A stretch of 48,684 nucleotides of DNA. Source: Chryseobacterium contaminans. Lineage in GTDB: Bacteria; Bacteroidota; Bacteroidia; Flavobacteriales; Weeksellaceae. Below, piece by piece: positions 7,864-15,081 of this stretch; the stretch's first letter is position 1; every line of letters starts with the position of its first letter. The stretch spans positions 1 to 48,684 of the forward strand of contig NZ_MAYF01000101.1 in assembly GCF_001684955.1 (NCBI RefSeq), read 5' to 3'. The notes below the pieces were generated by a model. The model saw nothing but the letters and a program-made list of their open reading frames with translations, made no database searches and had not been told where the DNA came from. Position numbers and translations under genes: made by a program.

Positions 7864-8640
7864 ATGCTTATGACAACATTAAACATTGTAGATTATTTAC
7901 TTCCTGTAGAAGAATGCAGATTGGCTGCAGATGAATGGAGTCTTTGCCGTTCTAATTATCCAAAAATAAAGGATCTAATTCCTACCACGTATGTTTTTAC
8001 TATTTCTGATGGACCACTGGAGTGGATGAAAAGCTACAAAGATTATCCCGAATTTTGTGCTACAATAGGAATATGGAATGGCCAATTAATCCTGATTTTT
8101 TATCCCATGAATGAAAAAGGAGACCGAATTGACCAAAGGGAATATCCTTATTGCACCCTTGCAGAATTAACCAATGATGTAAAACTTCAGGAAATACAGG
8201 AATATACCATTGTTAAAAATTCGATCCTTTCCAAAGGGCTTGAAAAAATAGAAAAGAATGCAGATATGGCTTTTCCTATTTCCAATCAGCCTATTCTTGA
8301 ACAGGATAAAGCTATTGAAGCTATTGAAAGTTGGAGAGAATCGGGGATGGATTGGTTTTACAAAGAATGTAATGAATCCAAAGGAATTGGAATTTTTAAA
8401 AGATTTTATGTTCCTACGGCAGATTTATGTCTTTCGGATGAAGGTCTGAGGGAAATTAAATGTTCTTTTGGGCTTAAATATAATGACGTGTATGGGAAAA
8501 TGCTGGTGACACTTATTTTTATATCTTTCCGTGAAAATCTACAGAATGCAGAACGTGCCCAAATGATGTCTAATACTTATGACTGGGCGAAACCATGCCC
8601 GCCTATCTGTCGTATACCAGGAATGGAAGGTGAATTTTAA
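7864..8640 (+). CDS. Hypothetical cytoplasmic protein
   Basis: 258 residues from ATG 7864 (MLMTTLNIVDYLLPVEEC). Upstream in-frame starts at 7819 (TTG) and 7828 (ATG) exist, and ATG 7870 is also possible; the 7864/7870 pair precedes the first well-formed segment. There is no signal peptide or membrane helix. It is Trp- and Cys-rich for its size, with a C-terminal block WAKPCPPICRIPG. I do not recognise the family. It is followed after 17 bp by the membrane protein of the two-component operon, so it may belong to that transcript, but no functional link is visible. Confidence 0.7.
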   Translation: MLMTTLNIVDYLLPVEECRLAADEWSLCRSNYPKIKDLIPTTYVFTISDGPLEWMKSYKDYPEFCATIGIWNGQLILIFYPMNEKGDRIDQREYPYCTLAELTNDVKLQEIQEYTIVKNSILSKGLEKIEKNADMAFPISNQPILEQDKAIEAIESWRESGMDWFYKECNESKGIGIFKRFYVPTADLCLSDEGLREIKCSFGLKYNDVYGKMLVTLIFISFRENLQNAERAQMMSNTYDWAKPCPPICRIPGMEGEF

Positions 8641-8657
8641 AATAATAAATCAAAGGA

Positions 8658-9281
8658 GTGGCAGATCTTTATAAGACGATTTTATTCCTGAACTATGGAT
8701 TGCTTCTTACCGTCATTGTGTTGGGAGCTGTTAAATACCATATATTAAACCATAAAGAAAAGCAGTATTTTTATTGTATTGCTTTTCTGTTCTTTATTGA
8801 ACTGCTGAATCTGGCGCTGCCTTATGTTTTCAGACTTAACGATACATCATTTCTCTATCCCTTCTATATTGGCGGAGAGTTTTTCTTACTTACAGGCTTA
8901 TTTATTAGAAAGCTGGATTGGCCTAAATACCTTTTAGGATTGGGAGGTATAATTGCAGCGGGTTTTATGATCTCGAAATATGGATTTGATTATCCTGCTA
9001 ATGCCGATATAGCCAAAGTTGTTTCCAATATAATAATTGTGTGCCTTTCAGGTATTACCTTGATAAGTGAGATCAAAAAAACATCTGCTCAGAATCGTTT
9101 TCTTTGGGTAGATGCCAGCATTTTTTTCTATTATTCTGTTTCAGTCTTTATTTTTATTATTCAGCATCAGATTGTTAACCTTTCAGAAAACAATTATTAT
9201 ATTCTTTTCACAGCCAATAATATTTTATCCAGTATTCTGTACTGTTCACTTTTATACACTTTCATCCGATTAAAGAAGTAA
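8658..9281 (+). CDS. Multi-pass membrane protein preceding a sensor kinase
   Basis: 207 residues with about seven hydrophobic segments (roughly 8-26, 38-56, 68-82, 90-105, 118-137, 150-168 and 178-202). There is no recognised domain. The start is taken as GTG at 8658, embedded in AAAGGAG; no ATG occurs before the second membrane segment, so the exact start is uncertain. It ends 17 bp before the histidine kinase gene. Membrane proteins of this size often sit directly before kinases that have only one membrane helix, so a sensory or partner role is possible but not shown. Confidence 0.7.
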   Translation: MADLYKTILFLNYGLLLTVIVLGAVKYHILNHKEKQYFYCIAFLFFIELLNLALPYVFRLNDTSFLYPFYIGGEFFLLTGLFIRKLDWPKYLLGLGGIIAAGFMISKYGFDYPANADIAKVVSNIIIVCLSGITLISEIKKTSAQNRFLWVDASIFFYYSVSVFIFIIQHQIVNLSENNYYILFTANNILSSILYCSLLYTFIRLKK

Positions 9282-9298
9282 CTTTAAATATTAACCTT

Positions 9299-10063
9299 TT
9301 GATCCTTATAATTGTTACCATAGCAATTATAGTATCCTTTATCATGCTTGCTTACAGGACATTTATAAGCAGGATTATGAAAGAAAAAAATACGCAGCAT
9401 GAAGCCGAAGTTCTTCATCAGAAAAAGCTGGTGTTAGAGAACATCAAAGCACAGGAAGAGGAAAGAAAAAGAATTGCCGTGATGATTCATGATGATATAG
9501 GAAACAGATTGAATATTCTTTCCTTATGGCTCAATAATCTGGACACGAAAGGTGATGAGGTGATTAAAAAAAATATCCACAGCCAGATGTCTTCATTGGT
9601 GGATGCTGCAAGAGGTATCTCTCACTCACTATATCCCGTTAATCTGGAATCGGTGGGGTTGGTTTTGTATACGGAGGAGCTCATTGCTAATCTTTCCCAT
9701 AAAGTTAATATTTCTTTGCAGGTAATGCCCGGATATGAAAAGAAAGACATCTTTGTGGAAGTACAGTTGTATCGCATTATTCAGGAATTTACCACCAATG
9801 TAATCAAGCATTCTAATGCCACAGACTTGTGGATTTATATAAAAGATTATCCGCAGACTATGGCAGTTGTTATCTCAGATAACGGGCAAGGGTTTGAATA
9901 TGAAGAAGTAAAAAAAGGCATGGGAATCAAAAATATTGAATCCAGGATCAAGTCTATGAATGCCGTTCACAAATGGAAAAAATCTTTTTTAAATAAAGGA
10001 AGTCGTTTAATCATTAAAATTCCGAAATATCATGAGTTCCCAAATCAAAATAGCACTGATTGA
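9299..10063 (+). CDS. Sensor histidine kinase, HisKA_3 (NarL/LiaS) type
   Basis: 254 residues. One N-terminal membrane helix (about 2-20), then a coiled-coil linker rich in Lys/Glu (28-58). The HisKA_3 phosphoacceptor box ERKRIAVMIHDDIGNRL follows, with His64. The HATPase_c domain has an N box NVIKHSNA, a G1 box ISDNGQGFE and a G2 region KGMGIKNIESR. It has no extracellular sensor domain, so it may sense through the membrane protein upstream. The start is TTG 9299, since no ATG precedes the helix. The response regulator start overlaps its 3' end by 32 bp, indicating translational coupling. Confidence 0.92.
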   Translation: MILIIVTIAIIVSFIMLAYRTFISRIMKEKNTQHEAEVLHQKKLVLENIKAQEEERKRIAVMIHDDIGNRLNILSLWLNNLDTKGDEVIKKNIHSQMSSLVDAARGISHSLYPVNLESVGLVLYTEELIANLSHKVNISLQVMPGYEKKDIFVEVQLYRIIQEFTTNVIKHSNATDLWIYIKDYPQTMAVVISDNGQGFEYEEVKKGMGIKNIESRIKSMNAVHKWKKSFLNKGSRLIIKIPKYHEFPNQNSTD

Positions 10064-10709
10064 TGATGAACAGCTGATCCTTGAAGGGGTAAAAATGCTG
10101 CTGTCTAATGAAAAAAATATATCTGTATCACTTACCGCAGATAATGGTCCCGATTTTATAGAAGATCTGGGGAAGCTTTCAGAAAAACAGTTTCCTGATA
10201 TTGCGCTGGTAGATGTTCAGATGAAGCCGATGAACGGTTTTGAGCTGGTAGAAATTCTTAAAGAAAAATATCCTGATCTTAAAATCATTATTCTTTCTTC
10301 CCATTATAAAACATCTATCTTAGGATATATGGTTAAGCTGGGAGTTTCAGCTTTTCTTCCTAAAAACTCAGATAAGAAAACATTTATTGATGCCATTACA
10401 ATGGTTCATAAAAATGGAGTTTTCTTTACTGCTGAAGACCATCAGATGCTGTTTACCTATATGAATAGTTCTGCCAAGAAAAACTCCCTCTTTGAAACTG
10501 AAGATGAGCTGTCTGAAAGAGAAAAGGATGTTGTAAAGCTGATCTGCCAGGAATTTACCAACAATGAAATAGGAGAGAAGCTTTTCATCAGCCCCAGAAC
10601 CGTTGAAAGCCACAGGCAGCGTATTCTAGAAAAAATTGGAGCCAAAAATACCGTGGGAATAGTTATTTACGCCATTGTGAACAATATTTACTCTCTTGAA
10701 AAAATATAA
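10032..10709 (+). CDS. Response regulator, NarL/FixJ family
   Basis: 225 residues. Receiver domain (about 5-125): acidic pair Asp11/Asp12, phosphoacceptor Asp61 in ALVDVQMKPMNG, and conserved Lys111 in FLPKNS. The C-terminal LuxR-type helix-turn-helix, LSEREKDVVKLICQEFTNNE onward to SPRTVESHRQRI, is at about 160-210. It is the cognate partner of the kinase it overlaps. Its targets are unknown; the DUF2235 gene 150 bp downstream and the upstream genes are the nearest candidates. Confidence 0.94.
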   Translation: MSSQIKIALIDDEQLILEGVKMLLSNEKNISVSLTADNGPDFIEDLGKLSEKQFPDIALVDVQMKPMNGFELVEILKEKYPDLKIIILSSHYKTSILGYMVKLGVSAFLPKNSDKKTFIDAITMVHKNGVFFTAEDHQMLFTYMNSSAKKNSLFETEDELSEREKDVVKLICQEFTNNEIGEKLFISPRTVESHRQRILEKIGAKNTVGIVIYAIVNNIYSLEKI

Positions 10710-10861
10710 CCCGATTCCGTAGAAATACGGAATTTTTTATTTGGTACTTTTCACTCTAGCCAGACTGCACTTTCTTGCGTTATTTTGAAATATCTCTTTT
10801 AGAGACTTTAATAAAAACATAAATGCACAGAGAAGATCTGTAATAAAAAATTAACAAAAGA

Positions 10862-12205
10862 ATGAATGGCAGTAGAGTGATTTCCGTCGGAATTTTCTTT
10901 GACGGTACGGCAAACAATGGAATAAATGCACTTTCATCGGATAAACCACTGAATAATAACGAAAGCTATCATGGTGCATTCACCAATATCTATAAATTGT
11001 ATAAATCATTTACCGGTAATGAAAAAATATATATTGAAGGAATAGGAACCGTTTCTGGTGCGGAAGACAGCAATTTTGCCATGACCACATGTGCAAATCC
11101 ACCTTATGGAAAAGGATACTCATCAGATGATAAACTTCAGAAAGCAGAAGATTTTGTGGAGAAAACTATTCTTGATGGAGCCTATGAATATCATTTTTAT
11201 TTATACGGTTTCGGAAGAGGAGGAATGCTGGCCGTTACTTTTAGTCATTGGCTTTTCTCAAATTACTCTTTAGATAAGATAAAAGTGAAATTTTTAGGTG
11301 CTTTTGATACTGTAGAATCAAAACCATTCAATACCTATGATTTAAATGTACCCCGGCAGGTAGAAAATGTACTTCATATATGCGCAGTGAACGAATGTAG
11401 ATTCTTTTTCCCGCTGACAGGCTTTTTTGAAAATTCAAAAATGATGCAGGATTATAAATTCCGGAATTTTACTTCCGTCTGGAAAGAAATTTTTGTTCCG
11501 GGTGCCCATGCTGATATCGGTGGCGGCTATCTGGAAGGCCCGCAATCCGTATATATTTCTACAGATTTTGCCAATACAGATGACCTGATTACTTATGTAC
11601 AAAATATAAGAAACAGAAAAATACATCCGGATGGAAATAAAGTGTGGGATGCCTTACTTTCAGAGTTCGGAGTGGAAAGAAAAGACGCTTTTTCTAAAGC
11701 TTATGTTTGTAGAGATAAAGTTTACAACGAGCTGTCAAAACTTTATGGGAGACTCATGCTGCAGGAAACTAATGCAATTTCTCCTGTCTTTATATCAGGA
11801 AAAGATTTTGAAATAGATTATCACAGGCATCCTGAATTAGAAGACTTGTATAAAGAAATGCTAAGTTATATAAAAGATCTTTCTACAAATAGAAAACCAG
11901 TATATAATTACAGAAAACTTGCTGATTATATACATATTTCAGCCAATTTCGGGCTTTATTATGAGGGCTTGTCAAAACGGTCAGAATATGAAACTAATGT
12001 TGAGCTTCTCAACAATGGTTTGAATGTTTCCAGCAGTACCATTATAGATCAGAAAAGCCATGCGAGACTTTCTGCCGAGCTTCATCTTCCTGAAGACAGC
12101 TTCGTAACCGATTTTTTGTATGGAACCAGTGTTCCTAATAATGATATCTGGACCCGTTCAATTATCAGGACTCCGGCAAAAAGGCTGGATGAAATTAATA
12201 ATTAG
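10862..12205 (+). CDS. DUF2235 / Tle1-like alpha/beta-hydrolase fold protein, nucleophile replaced
   Basis: 447 residues. The N-terminus VISVGIFFDGTANN is the usual DUF2235 start. The nucleophile elbow, normally GFSRG, reads GFGRG at 116-120, so the catalytic serine position is Gly118 (codon GGA at 11213). The FLGAFDTV strand is at 144-151 and the acid/His region VPGAHADIGGGY is at 212-223, with His216 and Asp218. Active family members include Tle1 phospholipase effectors of type VI secretion. The Ser-to-Gly change predicts loss of classical esterase activity or a changed role. No VgrG, Hcp or immunity gene is adjacent. It has no signal peptide, and the frame is intact. Confidence 0.8.
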   Translation: MNGSRVISVGIFFDGTANNGINALSSDKPLNNNESYHGAFTNIYKLYKSFTGNEKIYIEGIGTVSGAEDSNFAMTTCANPPYGKGYSSDDKLQKAEDFVEKTILDGAYEYHFYLYGFGRGGMLAVTFSHWLFSNYSLDKIKVKFLGAFDTVESKPFNTYDLNVPRQVENVLHICAVNECRFFFPLTGFFENSKMMQDYKFRNFTSVWKEIFVPGAHADIGGGYLEGPQSVYISTDFANTDDLITYVQNIRNRKIHPDGNKVWDALLSEFGVERKDAFSKAYVCRDKVYNELSKLYGRLMLQETNAISPVFISGKDFEIDYHRHPELEDLYKEMLSYIKDLSTNRKPVYNYRKLADYIHISANFGLYYEGLSKRSEYETNVELLNNGLNVSSSTIIDQKSHARLSAELHLPEDSFVTDFLYGTSVPNNDIWTRSIIRTPAKRLDEINN

Positions 12206-12237
12206 TGTTAGTCCTTTTTAGTTTTAAATTTAGGTTG

Positions 12238-12267
12238 AAAGGGTATCTCATTTGATGCCCTTTTATA
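12238..12267 (+). terminator. Terminator after the DUF2235 gene
   Basis: A 10-bp stem (12238-12247 with 12254-12263, one G·U pair) followed by T-rich sequence. Confidence 0.65.
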
Positions 12268-12316
12268 TTTAAATTGGCAGGCCTGTTCACGATTCTCGTA
12301 TTCATTTCTTTTTCCG

Positions 12317-12324
12317 TACTTTTG
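12317..12324 (+). promoter_or_regulatory. -7 box for the ABC-F gene
   Basis: TACTTTTG at 12317-12324, 40 bp before ATG 12365. No clear -33 element. Confidence 0.45.
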
Positions 12325-12364
12325 CACCGAAAATTCAATTATTCATTACTAATTATTAATTAAA

Positions 12365-14296
12365 ATGCTTTCGGTTCAAAGTTTAGGATTACATCATTCA
12401 GGAAATTATTTATTTCAAAACGTAAATTTCACTATTAAAAAGGATGATAAAGTAGGGCTCGTAGGAAAAAATGGAGCGGGAAAATCTACTTTATTGAAAA
12501 TGCTGTCCGGAGAAATTAATTTCTACGAAGGAGAAGTTGTAACAGAAGGAAGTATTACCATTGGTTTCCTGAAGCAGGACCTTGATTTTGTAAAAGGAAG
12601 AACGGTTTGGGATGAAACCATGCAGGCTTTTGAGCAAATTAATGCATGGAAGAATGAGCTTGAAGAGGTCAACCATCAAATGGCTACAAGAACCGATTAT
12701 GAAAGTGATTCCTACACGGATCTGATTAATAAAATGACCGAGCTGAATGACCTTTTAATGAACCATGACGCCTACAACCTGGAAGGTGATATGGAGAAAG
12801 TGTTATTTGGTCTTGGATTTAAAGCTGATGATTTCCAAAAGATCACCGATGAGTTTTCAGGAGGATGGAGAATGAGAATCGAATTGGCAAAGCTGCTTCT
12901 TCAAAAGAATGACATCATGCTTCTCGATGAGCCTACCAACCACCTGGATATGGAATCCATCATCTGGCTTGAAAACTTCTTAAAAGATTATCCGGGAGCT
13001 ATTGTTCTGGTAAGTCACGATAAACAGTTCATGACCGCCGTTTGTAACCGTACTTTTGACATCAATAATAAGAAAGTTGACGATTATAAAGCCAACTACA
13101 CCAAATATCTTGTAATGCGTGAAGACCGCCGTGAAAAACTGATTCAGGCTAAGAAGAATCAGGATGCGGAGATCAAGCAGATGGAAGATAATATTAATAA
13201 GTTCCGTGCAAGTGCTACCAAAGCTTCTTTCGCACAGTCACTTATTAAGAAATTGGATAAAATTGAGCGTATTGAAGTAGATAACGAAGACGTTTCAAAA
13301 TTCAATATCCGTTTCGTACAGTCTATGGTTCCGGGGAAAGTCATTTTTGAAGCTGTAAACCTTGGGAAAGCATATGGACAGAAACAAATCTTCGATAATG
13401 TTGATTTCATAGTTCAGAGAGGAGACAGAATTGCGCTTTTAGGACAAAACGGACAGGGGAAAACAACCTTAGCTAAAATTTTGGCTGGAGATATTAAAGA
13501 TTATTCAGGAGAATGGAATCTTGGACACAATGTAAACATCGGATATTTTGCCCAGAATCAGGAAGAAGTTTTAACGCCTAATAAAACCGTTCTTGAAGAA
13601 GCCGAAGACGCTGCTACAGAAGAAACCAGACCTAGAGTAAGAGACCTGTTAGGATCTTTCCTGTTCCAGGGAGATGCCGTTACAAAGAAGACAAAAGTGC
13701 TTTCCGGAGGAGAAAGAAACCGTCTGGCGCTTTGTAAACTGTTACTTCGTCCTTTCAACACGTTGATTATGGACGAACCTACGAACCACCTTGATATTCA
13801 GTCTAAGGAGATCATTAAATTAGCATTGCAGAACTTTGAAGGGACGTTAATCGTAATCTCTCACGACAGGGAATTCCTTCAGGGACTTTGTGATAAAATC
13901 TATGAATTCCGTGATGGGAAAATGAAAGAATTCCTTGGAGATATCAACGAATATCTTGAATACAGACAGAAAGAAAGTATCAGGGAAATTTCTGCGGAAA
14001 AAGCGAAACTTCATGGTGAGGAAAAAGCTGAAGTAAAACCAAAAGTAGAAGAAAAACCTGTGGTTAGCAGTAGCCAGGCAACCAATATCATTACTAAAGA
14101 ACAGAAAAATATTCAAAATAAAATCAAGAAAGTAGAAGAAAAAATTTCCGAGCTTGAAGGTAAAGTAGAAGAAATGGAAGCTTCTTTTGCTAAAGAAAAT
14201 CCTTCCGAGGAAACTTTAGAAAAGTACAATAAAGCTAAAGAAGAGCTGGATAACGCTCTGCAGGAATGGGAATACTTAGGAACCCAGCTTGATTAA
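12365..14296 (+). CDS. ABC-F family ATPase (ribosome-associated, Uup-like)
   Basis: 643 residues with two ABC domains and no membrane segments, the ABC-F layout. Domain 1: Walker A GKNGAGKST (34-42), signature FSGGW, Walker B IMLLDEPTNHLD. A charged linker arm (about 235-310) follows. Domain 2: Walker A GQNGQGKTT, signature LSGGERNRLAL, Walker B LIMDEPTNHLD. The last 100 residues are a Lys/Glu-rich coiled coil (VEEKISELEGKVEEMEASF), as in Uup and other C-terminally extended ABC-F proteins. Such proteins act on the ribosome E site in translation control or stalled-ribosome rescue; an antibiotic-protection role is not indicated by context. Confidence 0.93.
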   Translation: MLSVQSLGLHHSGNYLFQNVNFTIKKDDKVGLVGKNGAGKSTLLKMLSGEINFYEGEVVTEGSITIGFLKQDLDFVKGRTVWDETMQAFEQINAWKNELEEVNHQMATRTDYESDSYTDLINKMTELNDLLMNHDAYNLEGDMEKVLFGLGFKADDFQKITDEFSGGWRMRIELAKLLLQKNDIMLLDEPTNHLDMESIIWLENFLKDYPGAIVLVSHDKQFMTAVCNRTFDINNKKVDDYKANYTKYLVMREDRREKLIQAKKNQDAEIKQMEDNINKFRASATKASFAQSLIKKLDKIERIEVDNEDVSKFNIRFVQSMVPGKVIFEAVNLGKAYGQKQIFDNVDFIVQRGDRIALLGQNGQGKTTLAKILAGDIKDYSGEWNLGHNVNIGYFAQNQEEVLTPNKTVLEEAEDAATEETRPRVRDLLGSFLFQGDAVTKKTKVLSGGERNRLALCKLLLRPFNTLIMDEPTNHLDIQSKEIIKLALQNFEGTLIVISHDREFLQGLCDKIYEFRDGKMKEFLGDINEYLEYRQKESIREISAEKAKLHGEEKAEVKPKVEEKPVVSSSQATNIITKEQKNIQNKIKKVEEKISELEGKVEEMEASFAKENPSEETLEKYNKAKEELDNALQEWEYLGTQLD

Positions 14297-14306
14297 TTAA
14301 TCATAT

Positions 14307-14342
14307 AAAAGCTTCATAATTTATTTTATGAAGCTTTTTTTT
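14307..14342 (+). terminator. Terminator after the ABC-F gene
   Basis: A 12-bp perfect stem, 14307-14318 with 14327-14338, followed by a T run. Confidence 0.85.
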
Positions 14343-14432
14343 TGTAACAATTTACGATTCTTACTTACTTATCAATTGTGAGTCGTAAAAGTAATTTAAT
14401 GGAAGTTGTAGCTGAAAATTAAATTATTTTCA

Positions 14433-14440
14433 TAATTTTG
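14433..14440 (+). promoter_or_regulatory. -7 box for the 14445 gene, leaderless geometry
   Basis: TAATTTTG at 14433-14440; ATG 14445 follows after 4 bases. Confidence 0.5.
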
Positions 14441-14444
14441 AAGC

Positions 14445-14798
14445 ATGATTAAAGAAAGCAGAAACTTAAAAAAGTTGATCTCCAGGCTATTGTTTGGAGT
14501 TTACTTCATTGCGCTGCTTTCTCAGAGTTTTCACCATCACGAATCTGTAGATTATTTTAAGGCGTTTAACTTTAAAAAAGTCGAAAATTCTGTAACGAAA
14601 GCTATTACTAAAGAGAAAGCGGGTGACTGTCTGGCCTGCCACTTTTTGGTGACCGGACACACATTGGCTCCTGAAGAATTCAGCTTTAGCTTTGAGCATT
14701 ATACGCACGAAGTAAAGCAGATTATTGCTATTCAGGAAAAAATCTGGTCTCAGACCAAATTTACCTTTCAGCTTCGCGGACCGCCCGCAATTTCCTAA
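14445..14798 (+). CDS. Small His/Cys-containing membrane-anchored protein, putative metal-related
   Basis: 117 residues. One hydrophobic segment at about 11-27 (ISRLLFGVYFIALLSQSF) is followed directly by HHHES. Later there is CLACHF (Cys-x2-Cys-His) and a C-terminal RGPPAIS. Small proteins with a HHH or HxH stretch, a CxxC and a C-terminal R(G/A)PP sequence are found beside copper/zinc TonB receptors (DUF2946-like). It stands upstream of exactly such a receptor and a His-rich lipoprotein. A role in metal sensing or delivery is inferred; I cannot assign a family with certainty. Confidence 0.65.
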   Translation: MIKESRNLKKLISRLLFGVYFIALLSQSFHHHESVDYFKAFNFKKVENSVTKAITKEKAGDCLACHFLVTGHTLAPEEFSFSFEHYTHEVKQIIAIQEKIWSQTKFTFQLRGPPAIS

Positions 14799-14838
14799 TC
14801 AATACATTCTTATTGGGTTTACAACTCTATGTCATAGA

Positions 14839-14880
14839 GTTTAATGTTCAAGGTTTGAAGTTTAATGTTTAAAGTTGTTG
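14839..14880 (+). repeat. Degenerate heptanucleotide tandem repeat (6 units)
   Basis: Six consecutive 7-base units: GTTTAAT at 14839, GTTCAAG at 14846, GTTTGAA at 14853, GTTTAAT at 14860, GTTTAAA at 14867 and GTTGTTG at 14874. All begin GTT. The array overlaps the right arm of a small hairpin (14823-14830 with 14834-14841). The rest of the 14799-15081 gap holds only the TGTACA sites. Confidence 0.65.
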
Positions 14881-14982
14881 AAAAAACAGCTGTTAGTTTG
14901 TGATGAGTAATGATGTTAGCTCAGAATACTCGGTCACTTATTTATTCCAATGTTTTTAGATCTAACTTATTGACATTAATCT

Positions 14983-15005
14983 ATTGTACATCATTCATTG
15001 TACAA
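14983..15005 (+). promoter_or_regulatory. Paired TGTACA palindromes, candidate operator
   Basis: ATTGTACA occurs at 14983-14990 and again at 14997-15004, 14 bp apart start to start. Each contains the palindrome TGTACA, and the second is part of TTGTACAA. The pair lies 77-99 bp before the TonB receptor ATG. It is a candidate binding site for a dimeric metal- or redox-responsive regulator; the regulator is unknown. Confidence 0.4.
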
Positions 15006-15081
15006 ATAAGCTAACCCATTCAATAAATTTTAACGAAAATGTACCCATCGTTTCAAAGGGTACGCAATCATCTATTTTACA

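Noticed and set aside
10862..12205. Type VI secretion locus
   Set aside because: Only the DUF2235 protein is present; no VgrG, Hcp, PAAR or sheath gene lies nearby.
12365..14296. Antibiotic-resistance ABC-F call
   Set aside because: The sequence supports the ABC-F class and a C-terminal coiled coil but nothing specific to resistance proteins; no mobile context.
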